DNA of 64,000 nucleotides from positions 229,207,832 to 229,271,831 of the forward strand of contig NC_090319.1 in the NCBI RefSeq assembly GCF_040869045.1, given 5' to 3'. Shown here piece by piece: positions 51,236 to 62,098 of the stretch. The notes under the pieces are model-generated. The model did not search any database and was not told the DNA's origin. It worked only from the letters and a program-made list of their open reading frames with translations. Positions within the stretch are counted from its first letter, which is position 1, and the number at the start of each line of letters is the position of its first letter. The position numbers and the translations under genes are program-made. The stretch comes from Eurosta solidaginis (taxonomy: Eukaryota; Arthropoda; Insecta; Diptera; Tephritidae).

Positions 51236-52290
51236 AAGTTTCATATCAGGTCATCAGTGACCAAAGGTAATAGTCTAGTTGAGGGGTCGACTGCTAATAC
51301 GCTACCAAAAATATCGAGTGAGGTGTCAAAAGACGCTCCTCATGGAACTTGGGGGTGGGGAGGGAGGGATGGCCTGAAGGTTCAATGTCGCCATATAAAT
51401 CGTTCCCGAGATGGTCGGGCCAGCACCTTAATGGCGCTGTGTTACCGGAGCGTATCGGATCTGTATCCGACAAAGGACCATCACATCGATAACACTCCCC
51501 AAAGCCTTCGGGGAGTAACCTAATCGCTACAACAACAACAACAACGCGTAGATATTTGCAGTTGAAGTTGGCGATTTCCATGTGGTTGTTGTTGTGGTTG
51601 CTGCTGTGTTTGTACCCACAAAAAAAATTGTGCATCACTGTGGCGGTAGCCACGGCTATACCACACACTCAGACTTGGTATGGCGTAGCCCAGGGTTATT
51701 TTTTATAAGCGTGGCCGAAGGCCGCTAACGCAGAAAGTGTTCTGTGCAAAAATACTATGGACGGAGGTACCCGCTGGTCTTTTTTCGGTTTTTCGTTAAT
51801 ATCTTTTGAACGCGTTAAATTTTTTTTATTTTCCGCCTTCGGATTATTAATATTGATGTCAAGACGCGTCGTTTGACACCTCTCTCGATATTTTTGGTAG
51901 CGTATTAGCAGTCGACCCCTAAACTAGACTATTACCCAGTCGACCCCTCAACTTGACTTTTACCAAAACTAACCCTGGGATACGCCATGCCAAGTCCGGG
52001 TGTGTTGTATAACCGTGGCTACCGCCACGGTGATGCACAATTTTTTTTGTGGGTACGACATATTAACAACCACATGAAAATCGCCAACTTCAACTGCAAA
52101 TAACTCCGGACAGAGATACAATTTTTATATTTCTCCTTCGGATTATTGTTGTCGAGGTCAATACGAGTCCTTTGACACCTCTTTCGGTATTTTTGGACGC
52201 GTATTACCAGTGACATGCATTCGTATAGAATTACCATATATTGGTTCTAACATTAATATTATGATATTCTATCCAAAACCGAATTTTTTA
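51236..52290. repeat. H-family inverted-repeat cluster, right block
   Basis: 51238-51268 repeats in reverse the sequence next to the G3 insertion. The terminal module GGTAATAGTCTAGTTGAGGG starts at 51269. H modules follow on both sides of the SINE-like element at 51336-51545. The reversed terminal module occurs at 51900-51937 and again in short form by 51965. LINE J1 begins at about 52292. Confidence 0.75.
51336..51545 (+). mobile_element. SINE-like element with LINE G-related sequence and (CAA)n tail
   Basis: About 210 bp. The head CTCCTCATGGAACTTGGGGG and a GGTTCAATGTC box-B-like motif are followed by TTACCGGAGCGTATCGGAT ... CCGACAAAGGACCATCA. That resembles the 5' UTR of LINE G at 44470-44515 (TGTACCGGAGCGACTCGGG ... 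CCGACCAAGGACTGTCA). It ends CTAATCGCTACAACAACAAC, like the 3' end of LINE G. No coding. It is probably mobilised by LINE G. Confidence 0.65.
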
Positions 52291-52701
52291 TGTTACTTAG
52301 TTATTTATTTATTACGGCTTAAAGCCTAATTCAAGATACAAATAGTACTATTCTATCTGATAGGTAGAGTTTTACAAAATTCATATAATTTTGCCTTAAA
52401 AACTAAGATTTCATTGCAGTTTTTAATTTCCAATGGGAGCTCGTTGTAACCCTTTAGGCCTTTGTAAAAAATGTTTTGCTTATCTATTTCTGTTCGAAAA
52501 AAGGGCAATTTAAAATTTTAAAATTATGTCTATTTCTAATATTTATATTGTGTTAGCTCCACTAGAACTACGTTACTACTTAAATATTCAGGTACATTTC
52601 CATGTTTTATATTAAATATCAATTTCATGGTATGAAAATAAATTTTTTGCTTGACACTCAACCAGTTAAACTTTTTTTACATATCAGCCGTTCTAGCATC
52701 T

Positions 52702-53640
52702 CTAATAGATAATAGATTTATAAATAATTATTTTATATTTTTCTTGTTTATACTTGGTAGATCTCTGCATAACACCAATCTTTTTCGCGACTTTCGCAAC
52801 TGTGTAGTTTATATGTTCTTCAAATTTAAGTTTGTTATCAATTATAATCCCTAAATATTTTATGCTATTTACTTTTTGTATGGTTTCATTATATATTTTT
52901 AGCCCACCTAAGTCCTCATTAATATTTTTTCTTGTTATGACCATATATTTGGTTTTGTTTATATTAAGCTTTAGCCTATTCGCACATAGCCATGTGTATA
53001 AATTGTTGAGATCATTTTGCATTTTTAATACCGCAGTAGTAATATTATTGTCACTGATCATAAGTAATGCATCATCCGCAAATAGTTTGATATCACAGTC
53101 TTGTATCGCATTAACTATATCATTTATATATATTAGGAACAATATTGGTGCCAGGACCGAGCCTTGTGGTAAGCATATGTGCACTTCCAATACATCAGAT
53201 ATCGCTGTTTTTATAACTGTTCGCTGTTTCCTATGTTTTAAATAACTGCGGAACCAAGCAAGCTCTATGTCATTAATACCAATTTGTTGAAGTTTCGTGA
53301 TAAGGATTTCCCTATCTACCGTTTCGAAGGCTCTTCTAAGGTCAAGAAAGACAGCAACCACCACCTTATCATTTAGATCATCTTTCCACTCCGATACCAC
53401 AAAGTTAAGAGCTGTTTAAAACGAATGTTTTTTCCTAAAACCCGACTGTTGATTGACAAGTATTTTGTTTGAGTATAGATATTTTACCAATTGATTCTTA
53501 ACATAAACTTCAAGGATTTTAGCGTCACTTGGCATGGTGTTTATGGGTCTAAGCTCTTCTGGCTGTATTGTCTTTTTAATTTTTTCAACTGGAATCACCG
53601 TTGACATTTTCCACTTTTCTGGTACAATACCATCTTCCAA
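52702..53640 (-). pseudogene. LINE J1 reverse transcriptase
   Basis: RT motifs in order on the minus strand: GIVPEKWKMSTVIPVEK, EELRPINTMP, NQQSGFRKKHSF (stop at 53416), AVFLDLRRAFETVDREIL, CLPQGSVLAPILFLIYIND, IKLFADDALLM and VNSIKYLGIIID. The frame ends at 52702 within the thumb, and the C-terminal region to 52300 is in other frames. The SINE at 53641 separates it from the endonuclease end. Confidence 0.9.
53628..53640. repeat. Left TSD of SINE copy 3
   Basis: TACCATCTTCCAA, repeated exactly at 54004-54016. Confidence 0.95.
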
Positions 53641-54003
53641 TAGGCGGCCACCATGGTGTGATGGTAGCGTGCTCCGCCTACCACACCGTATGCCCTGGGT
53701 TCACACCCCGGGCAAAGCAACATCAAAATTATAGAAATAAGGTTTTTCAATTAGAAGAAAATTTGTCTAAGCGGGGTCGCCCCTCGGCAGTGTTTGGCAA
53801 GCGCTCCGGGTGTATTTCTGCCATGAAAAGCTCTCAGGGAAAACTCATCTGCCTTGCAGATGCCGTTCGGAGTCGGCATAAAACATGTAGGTTTCTTTCC
53901 GGCCAATTTGTAGGGAAAATCAAGAGGAGCACGGCGCAAATTGGAAGAGAAGCCTTAGAGATCTTCGGACGTTATCGCGCCTTTATTATTTTATTTATTT
54001 ATT
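53641..54003 (+). mobile_element. tRNA-derived SINE, copy 3, inserted in LINE J1
   Basis: Same family as at 973 and 14315. It has a tRNA-like head (TGATGGTAGCGTGC and GGGTTCACACCCC), a body with AAACTCATCTGCCTTGCAG, and a TTTATT-rich tail. A perfect 13-bp duplication flanks it, as made by LINE-type insertion. It is oriented opposite to J1. Confidence 0.95.
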
Positions 54004-55201
54004 TACCATCTTCCAAACTGCTATTAATTATTTGGGCATAGAAATACCCTGTATACACTATAGAGTCCTTCATTTTTATAACTTCATCAGTCGTTATTTT
54101 AGGAAACTTAAATTCAGAATTGGCTTGACTACCGCTGAGTGCTATATCGAAATATTCTATATTGTTATTTATTTCTATCACACTATTTATAAAAAATTTG
54201 TTAAGGCCATTTGCCAAGGCAAGTTCATCTTCTACCAATATACCATCGATTACCGCTTTATTAATACCATCGTTATCCCGCGCCAAGCAGACCGTCGATT
54301 TAAGGTACTTCCACATATCTTTGGCGTTGTTTTCATTCATTATAACTTTATTTTCCATGTATTTAATTTTCTTTATTTTAACTAGGTTTTTACACATTTT
54401 ATTAATATTTTTGTATTCTTCCCACAGTCCTGTCTGTATAGCACATGTATACAAATAAAATTTACATATGTTTATTTGTGCGAGTTCTCTATCGTACCAC
54501 TTTATCATTAGTTTTATATATACTTCTTTTTCATAGGTTGAATTTTCCATCGCTTGCGTTAAAATGTGGTTCACTAGTTCAACTTTATCATCTATTAATA
54601 AATTTTCATTGAAAGTAAAATTAAAGGACCTAAGTAGGTTTAATAAACTGTCATTACTATATTTATCCCAAGCAATTATTTTCTTAATCACTCTCATCTT
54701 ATATGATTTAGATATTTGAACATTGAACATTATTGTTTCATGATCAGAAATTCTGTATGCTTGCAAAGATTTACACTTTATTTCTTCAGAATTTGAATAT
54801 ATGAGATCAATTTTAGATTCAGTTGTATCCGTTATTCGTGTATTAAAATCCACTTTTTGAACCATACCCATCAAGGAAAATATTTCATTCAGTTTTGTAC
54901 TGTATGTTGATATGTGATTCATGTTGATATTAAAATCACCAACTAGTATATTGTGGTTACTTTTTTCATATTTATCAATTAATATTTCATTTAAATAGTC
55001 TAGGAAGGCTGCATCACTTGTGCTGGGCGAGTGGTAGAGCACCCCTATTTGCCACTTTTTTCCAAGTTTTTTCAATTTTATTATAATGCACCACAAATTC
55101 ATGTTTACACTACCATTATATATTATATTAAAATTTATTTCTCTATGTACATATATTAGTACTCCGCCAGAATGGCTACTGTGGGAATCACATCTTATCA
55201 T
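54004..55201 (-). pseudogene. LINE J1 endonuclease end and RT N-terminus
   Basis: The minus-strand frame of 400 codons begins within the endonuclease: SSHSGGVLIYVHREI, IGVLYHSPSTSDAAFLDYL, ILVGDFNINMN, ESKIDLIYS and RISDHETIMF. The linker to RT follows (WKYLKSTVCLARDN, LNKFFINSVIEI). It stops where the SINE TSD begins. The first endonuclease motif lies upstream of 55201 in another frame. Confidence 0.85.
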
Positions 55202-55827
55202 GTTAAAAGATGCTATTTCTAATTAATTATCTTCAATATCTTTTGTTGTACACGTTTCAGAGCATAATATAGTATATTTGAAACTATACTATTAATGTTT
55301 AGTTAAATACATTTTAATATATTGTTATCAGCTTTTGCAGACTTGCTTTTTCGATTAACTTTTGCGGGAATATAATCAAGTTGATCTGTAACTTCTGAGT
55401 AGGGCGTTAGTTGCTAATAGCCAAGCCTATGCTTTTTTGCACTTAAGTGCTTTAAATAAACCGGACATTGTCGGCTATTACACAAGTGATTTACATGTAG
55501 CCCTAAGTTTAATTTTTCATTGGCATTTACGCAATTTATACACTTGTTTATAGGCGTTTCATTACACTCCGTGGTTTTATGTTTACCCCAACTTTATGGT
55601 TGTATCCTTTACATTTGAAACATGTTGTCACATTAACACCATCGTAAAACCTGCATCTTTCCCATCCTACGTTAGTTTATCTAACTTCATAACGTTGGTA
55701 AACATATCTTCACCCACCTCTACAATTGCATTATAGTAGTTTTTGTTGTTTGTTTTGACATTGTATTGTTTAATAATTTTTATTTCGCCCTGCTCTAGGC
55801 ATTTGTTTTGGTTCTTTAAACACTCTA
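55202..55827 (-). pseudogene. LINE J1 endonuclease start and ORF1 C-terminus
   Basis: Reading frames are broken. Readable parts are the ORF1 knuckle region (CRFYDGVNVTTCFKCKGYNHK at about 55650, CINCVNANEKLNLG at about 55530) and the ORF1 end (KHRLGY near 55420). Endonuclease N-terminal sequence follows near 55260 (ILCSETCTTKDIED). Confidence 0.6.
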
Positions 55828-56715
55828 TTAATTCATTATTATTTTTTTTTCAAAGTGCAAGCCAGTTATAAATATTCTTGGTTTATAGTCCCGTGGGATC
55901 TTTATTTCATATTCATCACTTATTTGTTTGTCCATAATTTCTTTGATTTTATCCCTTTCACTTTCATTTATACTATCAATCACCATAACACCATTTTGGC
56001 CTGCTTTGATATCAGTGATTTTTAGCTCTTTAGGGTTAATTTTATTGTTTAAATCTTTTTTTGTTTTTTCACTACTTTGTTTTGTTTTCGGCTTCACAAT
56101 GATAGGAGTGCGTTTCTTAAATTCCAGCACGTCCCTGTTTGTATGCATATTATCACTCATTTTCAATGCATTTGCATATGATTTTTGCTGTTGCGTCACA
56201 CTGCCTTTATCTTTCATTATTGTTTTTATTTCGCTACATAATTTTTCATTTTCATTTCCCAATACTTCCACTTGTTTTATCATTTGCTCTGCTACCTCCC
56301 GCACTTTCTTTATTTCTGCTGCATTTTATAAGTACATTTCTCGGTGCATTTTTAGGGTCGCTAACCTTTCATTATACTTATCATCCATCGCTTTCATTAG
56401 ATCTTTTAGCTATTTCTTGCTGGTTTGTATTGCCCGTACAAATTCGTTTTTATATTCTTTTAAGTATATACTATTTTTGTTAACAATCTCTTGCATGTCT
56501 CTTACAACTAAGTCAACATTATGTATATACGTAATGCACTCATCACAAATAAACTTCACCATTGGATGCGATCCTATTACATTGGCTTTGTAGCTATCCA
56601 ACCCAGAACATTTTGGTACAGAGTGGTATACCTTTCCACATACACCCACACACCTGACACCTGTCTCTCCACGTATTGCAACTTTGCATTTATCACATTT
56701 GGTGGTTTCGGACAT
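55828..56715 (-). pseudogene. LINE J1 ORF1 with PHD-like finger
   Basis: The start at 56715 (MSETTKCDKCKVAIRGETG) leads into a PHD-like zinc finger: CDKC, RCVGVCGKVYHSVPKCSGL and FICDEC, residues 7-58. A helical segment, probably coiled coil, follows. A frame break near 56410 precedes a Lys-rich linker and a region DIKAGQNGVMVIDSINESER that resembles the RRM-like fold of LINE ORF1 proteins. CCHC-type knuckles follow downstream. ORF1 proteins of this kind bind LINE RNA. Confidence 0.75.
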
Positions 56716-56889
56716 TTCGTCTTTGAAACCGCGCGCTTTTCACTATTTTATATTATTTGTATATATGTATCTCGTTAGACGAACATGCATACATACATAT
56801 GTATGTGTTTTATTAGTTTATTTGAGTCACTTTCACGATTTTTATATTGGTTTTGACCATGTTTTAAAACAAACTCCAAGAGCAAAATT

Positions 56890-56923
56890 AAACACGTCCG
56901 ACCCGCTCGAATGGCAACACCGC
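56890..56923 (-). promoter_or_regulatory. 5' end and DPE-like internal promoter of LINE J1
   Basis: Near the 5' end on the minus strand GGACGTG lies about 24-30 nt from the start. It fits the RGWCGTG downstream promoter element known from Drosophila Jockey, Doc, F and I elements. J2 has the same motif at the same distance. Confidence 0.6.
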
Positions 56924-56929
56924 ATTTAT

Positions 56930-57032
56930 TGGTGGAAATAACGTTTTTGTCGTGGAAAAGAAATCTCAACGGTCAACCGGAATACAGAATTTTCAATTCA
57001 AGAATTGTATTGTGGTTTCCCGCAAAAAGAAG
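56930..57032. repeat. Older repeat, left half (split by H element)
   Basis: It matches 33690-33780. AAAAGAAG at 57025-57032 is the left TSD of the H element. The repeat resumes at 61609. Confidence 0.8.
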
Positions 57033-57363
57033 GGTAGTAGTGCATTTAAGGAGCCCCACCCTAAAGTTGGGCCAAAATTTTCGAGTGAGGTATCAAAAGA
57101 CGCGTATTAATCTCGAAAACAATGATCCGAAGGCGAAAAAGAAAAATTTTATCTCTGTCCGGAGATATTTGCAGTTGAAGTTGGCGATTTTCATGTGGTT
57201 GTTGTTAGATAGATAGATTGATTGATTGATATTTATTATTATGTTTACATATTTTTTGATTTCACAATAAATTTTAAATATCACAAATTCATTTTCAATT
57301 CACAGACGTGTATGATATATATATATATTAAGTAATAAAAAGTAAAAAGTAATAAAAAGTATT

Positions 57364-58740
57364 TTAGCCTCGAATAAGATCTATACATAGCCGTTTAAAA
57401 TTCATAATATTATTCTCTCCTTTGATATAATCAGGTAACGAGTTAAATATGTTAAGGCCCTTATATAATAATGTGTTTTGGGCTGCAGTAGTCCGCTGTA
57501 ATCCTAGTCGAAAGTCATTCGCATTCCGCACAGCATATTGGTGTGTATCTCTAACATACTGAATGCAACTTGTTAAATACATCGGCGCCCTGTTCTGTTT
57601 AATTTTAAAAATCATTATTAGTGTATTGAGCATCAGTTTTTGCTCAATATTTAGCCATTTCAATGTTTCAAGCATGTGACTTATTGGCGTGTATTTGTGG
57701 CATTTTATTATTGATCTCATACATTTGTTTTGTAATTTCTGTATTCTTCCTATTTGTGATTGGTTATCATATGTGTATAGAATTGTGGAACAGTATTCAA
57801 AATATGGCTTTATGATTGTATTGTATATTTTTATTGCTGTTAAAGTGTCTATTTCGTATTTTTCTAAAGAAGTACATTTTTTTGCAGCTTTTTTACACAA
57901 ACTGTCCACGTGATTGTTAAATTTGAGCTCATTGTCTATTATTACACCTAAGTATTTCATATTGGTTACTTGCTCAATACTAGTATTATTTATCACTAAA
58001 TTTATTTCGCTATTTGTATTCATCACCATTACTTTTGTTTTCTGTTCATTCAAATTGAGCCTATTCATTTTAAGCCATTTCATAATTTCATCTATATCAC
58101 ATTCTAACTTTCGTTTACATTCTTCCACTGTTTCTGCTTCTGTATATACCAATGTATCGTCTGCATACATTACCAATTTGGATTTTGATATCACTTTCTA
58201 TATCATTTATGTAAATTATAAACAGAATTGCTCCCAGAAGAGATCCTTGGGGCACCCCTGTATTCACATATGAAAAACTTGATTTTGTGGATTTTATTTT
58301 TGTTTGCTGTCTACGATTTGTAAGGTAGTCCTTAAACCAAAGTAGCTCTTTTCCTCTTATTCCATACATATACAGCTTTTTTATGAATACCTCTGTCTAT
58401 TGTTTCAAATGCTCTTTTAAAATCAAGAAATAGAGCTGCTATTATTGTTTTTCGTGGACGCTTCTTCCACTCACTTACGACGAAGTTTATTGCACTTTCA
58501 CATGAATGATTCTTACAAAATCCGGACTGGTTTAGAGACAGTATATTATTAGTTTCTAGGTACGTTTGTAGTTGATTTTTCACAACACTTTCCATTATTT
58601 TTTCAAATATCTTAAGAGTATTTATTGGACGAAACTCTTCACATTTTTTTGTTTTAGCGATTTTTTCAACTGGCACTACCAATGAGTCCTTCCATTCATT
58701 TGGGAATACTCCGCTCATTAATGAATGATTTATTAAATTT
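57364..58740 (-). pseudogene. LINE J2 reverse transcriptase
   Basis: Motifs in order: MSGVFPNEWKDSLVVPVEK, EEFRPINTLKIFEKIMES, LNQSGFCKNHSCESAI, ALFLDFKRAFETIDRGI, TGVPQGSLLGAILFIIYIND, VMYADDTLVY and MKYLGVIIDNELKFNNH. The C-terminal domain CKKAAKKCTSLEK ... PYFEYCSTILY ends at 57364. Frame breaks occur near 58370 and 58190. Confidence 0.9.
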
Positions 58741-58741
58741 G

Positions 58742-59830
58742 TTAAGAAGGCCCAAGTACATTCCAGTTGTCCAAAATGATCTTTGGGCTCACATTATTCC
58801 AATCCTTTTTGTTCTTAAGTTTTTTACAAATTGCCTTTAGTTCGCAAATTTGTTTTTCTTTAAAATGAAAGGTTTCAGGACAATGATCAATATTGTTAAT
58901 ATATATTTCTTTATCAATTGAATGATCTATTAATTCTATGCTCTCAATGAAGTATTTATTGAGCTTATCAGCTATTTCATTTTCATCACTTGTTTCTTCG
59001 TTTTTATAAATTATAGAGCTTATTTCGTTTACATCTTTGCTAAGTATTAAATTTTTAAGTATTCTCCACATTTCTTTTTGATTTGTTGCGCTATTGATTT
59101 TTGGCTCAAAATATTTATTTTTTGCCTTTATTATCTCTTGTTTGTATGTTTTACATACACTTTTATAAATTAACCATGAATTGGTATCGTCCATTACTCT
59201 TGCAGCTTGGTATGCTCTAATTTTATTTATTTTTAGCTTCTTTAACGTTGAGTTAAACCATTTGTTGCGACTTGAGCTATTTCTAATCGTTCTACTTCTC
59301 GTATTAGCTTCCACCAAATCTTGTATGCACTTTTCCAGAATAACAGTGTTTATTTTATCATCATATGCGTTACTATGTTTTAGGTTTTTGTTTAAAAGCA
59401 TTCTATTAAAATATATAAAATCTTTACTTATTTCCGTTATTGTTTCCAGTTTATCTTGAAATGTGTTGCAAAATTCACGTTCCAAGCTATTTGGTGATCT
59501 ATAAAGCCCCATGATGTACAGCTCGTTGTTATCAACGATGCATTTTATTGTTAATGTCCATATTTTCATATCACTGACTAGACAGTCTACAATATTCGCT
59601 TTAATTTCTTTATGCGTGTATATAATCACGCCACCTGTTCTTCGAGAGCTTGATACACACTGAAAACTATTGAAATTTTGTAGTTTTTTTTCACTAAGTT
59701 CTATGTCTTCAGTTACATGAGTTTCCGATAGAATTATTATATCGTATTGATGCTCTTCTATAATGTTCTCTAACTCCGCTTTATTATTTATAAGTCCTTG
59801 TATATTTGCATAAAAAAGTATTATTGACTT
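58742..59830 (-). pseudogene. LINE J2 endonuclease (deleted middle) and RT N-terminus
   Basis: The endonuclease starts near 59830 (QGLINNKAELENIIEEHQYD, LSETHVTEDIE) and continues TGGVIIYTHKEIKAN and IMGLYRSPNSLEREF. It then jumps to the region after the catalytic domain (NRMLLNKNLKHSNAYDD), so the GDFN and SDH motifs are missing. The rest is the endonuclease-RT linker. Confidence 0.8.
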
Positions 59831-59836
59831 TGATTG

Positions 59837-61172
59837 CTAGTAACCATTTTTTCTCCTTTTAGCTTCCAGTTTATTCACATATAGTGGACAACTTTTACTA
59901 AATGTCACGTGATTAATGTCCACATCGATATTTAGTCTTTCTTTCGCACGTATGCAGTTAATACATTTATTTGTTAATTCTCGGTTGCAATCCCTTGAAC
60001 TATGTTTTTCTAAACATTTCACACAGATTTCTTCATTTTTACATTGTGCGGCTTTGTGGTTGAATCCTCTTCATTTATAGCACTGTTGTACCTCAAGGCC
60101 ATCAAAAACTCTACATTTTTCCCAACCTATATTTACTTTTTCGGCGGCGATAGTGTTTTGGAACGTTTCCGGATTTGCTCCGATTAATGCATTGTAGTAT
60201 ATTACATTGAGCTTTTTTGTTTCATACTGTTTTAAAATTTTCAGATTTCCATCCGCAATGTAAGTATTTTGTTTTTTTAACATTTCAATTATTTTTTCAT
60301 CTGAATATTACAAATCTATATTACATATACTCGATATTACAAATCTATGAGACATAAATTTGGGTATTTTTACTTCATATTTTTCGCCAATACGGTCCTC
60401 GATTGCACATTTTATTTTATTTCTTTCCGTGTCGTTTTCACTTTCGATTAATATCACACCATTTGCTCTAGACTGTACATTGCTTATTTTCAGTTCTTTT
60501 GGATCAACTTTTTCATTTAAATCGGTTTTTGTTTGATTGCTGTTTTGTTTTGATTTGGGCTTTATTATTAAAGGCACTTCTTTTCTAATATCTGGCATCA
60601 CTCTCTTATCTTTTTTTAGTACTTCAGCAAATGACATTTGTTTGTTAGCGGCCTTCGTTTTACCGACTAACTCTTTTATTTCTTTTTGTGCTTTCTTATT
60701 TTCTTCGCTACTATTTTTAATTTCACTGCAAATTTTCTCGCTGTCTTTCTTAAATATCTCCGCTACATCTCTTATTTTCTTTACTTCACTTATATTTACT
60801 ACTCATTTTTCTTGCACCTTTTGCATTTCTTTTATTCTCTCGCTAAATTTAATTTCAATCGCCTCTAATAATTTTTTTATTTCATACTCGTTATGTTTAA
60901 GCGCCAATTCGAATTCACCTTTGTACTCTTCTAATAGGGCGCCATTTTTGTTTATCACTGCTTGCATGTTTCGCATTGCAGAATCTATATTATATATATA
61001 TGTAACAGTCGTCACACATAAATCTTAACAATTTATTTTGATTTAGCACAGTAGATGCATATTCATCTAGGCCAGAACACTTCGTTTTTAGGTGAAAAAT
61101 CTTCCCGCAAACACCATCGCACCGTATTCCAGTTTCTCTGTTAATTGCTAATTTGCACTTATCACACGACAT
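59837..61172 (-). pseudogene. LINE J2 ORF1 with PHD-like finger and CCHC knuckles
   Basis: The start at about 61172 (MSCDKCKLAINRETG) opens a PHD-like finger: CDKC, RCDGVCGKIFHLKTKCSGL and FMCDDC. Coiled coil with KEMQKVQEK, a Lys-rich linker and an RRM-like segment (VQSRANGVILIESENDTERN) follow. C-terminal knuckles are CVKCLEKHSSRDC-like and CINCIRAKERLN, and the end is KRRKNGY. Frame breaks lie near 60800, 60640, 60300 and 60060. Confidence 0.8.
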
Positions 61173-61324
61173 TTTTATTTTTGAGCTTTCGTGTATATTT
61201 GAATTAAAAAACAATTCATTGCTCGCTCGCACGTATTATAGTGTCTAAGTAAATTCAAAATATTGTTTTACTACTGCACATAAACCATTAAATTCAATTT
61301 ATTTACAAATATCGCACGGAGCTA

Positions 61325-61362
61325 GTTAGATACACGTCCGAACTCGTTGAAATCGCAACAGA
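61325..61362 (-). promoter_or_regulatory. 5' end and DPE-like internal promoter of LINE J2
   Basis: The minus-strand 5' end reads CTGTTGCGATTTCAACGAG, then TTCGGACGTG. GGACGTG lies about 23-29 nt from the start, as in J1. Confidence 0.6.
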
Positions 61363-61616
61363 TAGTTGTGTTGTACCCACAAAAAAAATTGGGTATCACC
61401 GTGGCGGTAGCCACGTGGATCCCACCCCCGGTTTCGGAAGTACCCGCGGGTTTTTTTTCGGGTTTGCCTTAATATCTTTTGAACGGGTAACAAAAGTTAA
61501 CTTCCGCTTTCGGATTCTTGATCTAAACGTGAATACGCGTCTTTTGATACCCCACTCAAAAAAAAAAAGGCCCAATTTTAGGGTGGGCCCCTAAACTGCA
61601 CAATTAACAAAAGAAG

Positions 61617-62098
61617 CATCAGGCCACAATCCTCTTCTGAGGAATTTTCCTACAAAAATTGTTTAGAAATTTACCTACGTCTGCGCGACGAGAAGAAAAC
61701 TCCGACTTACCGCCAGGGTGTACGGAAGAGATACATATGTACTAATAATAATTTGGTATGATATATATCTGAGGAGATTAAGGTCTAGCTTTCCATCCAA
61801 TTCGAAGGCTACGTATCGTGTATTCGTTTTCTACGAACTGGCTCACCTAGTTACATGTTTTGTGCCAACCCAAAAATTTATCTGCTTAGGTGGACGAACT
61901 TTTGGTGCCAAGGTAATGCCGAGGGAAATCAATACCATTTATAAACGTTTTCTTGAACAGTTTTGATGGATAGGCCAACCCACTAGCTCTACACCACGGC
62001 GGCAGTTCATTCAGCCTACTCCAACTGGACGATGATGTTTATCGTTTTTGCTGGCGTGGGCAAGTTATGGGAAGATCTCCACTGGGTTCGGAGAAGCA
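61617..62098. other. Older repeat, right half, then unassigned sequence
   Basis: 61609-61702 matches 33775-33865. Beyond this a frame of 82 codons (61718-61966, ending GAKVMPREINTIYKRFLEQF) has ordinary amino-acid composition. I recognise no family, no splice context and no repeat copy, so it is not called a gene. Confidence 0.35.

Larger units (their letters stand above)
52292..56923 (-). mobile_element. LINE J1 (CR1/Jockey-like), near full length, split by a SINE
   Basis: Minus-strand LINE with ORF1 (56715 to about 55480), ORF2 (endonuclease and RT, 55201-52702) and a 3' end in AATAAATAAATAA. TTTAT at 52287-52291 and 56925-56929 is a likely short TSD, supported by an empty site at 33676-33690. 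The 5' end reads GGTGTTGCCATTCGAGCGGG and TCGGACGTG, like that of J2. Confidence 0.85.
57208..61362 (-). mobile_element. LINE J2 (CR1/Jockey-like), near full length
   Basis: A minus-strand LINE related to J1: ORF1 at 61232-59837, ORF2 at about 59830-57364, and a 3' tail of short TATC/AATC repeats at 57208-57235. It is inserted at a GTTGTTGTT run of the H element. The empty form is at 44211-44235. Part of the endonuclease is deleted. Confidence 0.85.
57033..61608. mobile_element. H-family element with TIRs and 8-bp TSD, containing LINE J2
   Basis: Left end GGTAGTAGTGCATTTAAGG ... CCACCCTAAAGTTGGGCC and right end, reverse complemented, GTTAATTGTGCAGTTTAGG ... CCACCCTAAAATTGGGCC. The inverted repeats continue with GAGTGAGGTATCAAAAGACG. 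AAAAGAAG is duplicated at 57025-57032 and 61609-61616, and the empty site is at 33772-33790. Without J2 the element is only about 420 bp and noncoding. An 8-bp duplication points to a hAT-, P- or Merlin-like transposase. Confidence 0.8.

Noticed and set aside
52832..53245. 137-codon hydrophobic ORF on the + strand
   Set aside because: Antisense shadow of the J1 RT; the opposite strand shows FADD and other RT motifs.
54032..54458. ORFs of 117 and 98 codons on the + strand
   Set aside because: Antisense shadows of the LINE J1 endonuclease-RT frame on the minus strand.
55928..56593. 221-codon hydrophobic ORF on the + strand resembling a membrane protein
   Set aside because: Antisense of the Lys/Glu-rich ORF1 of LINE J1. 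Reverse complements of Lys/Glu codons read as Phe/Leu/Ser.
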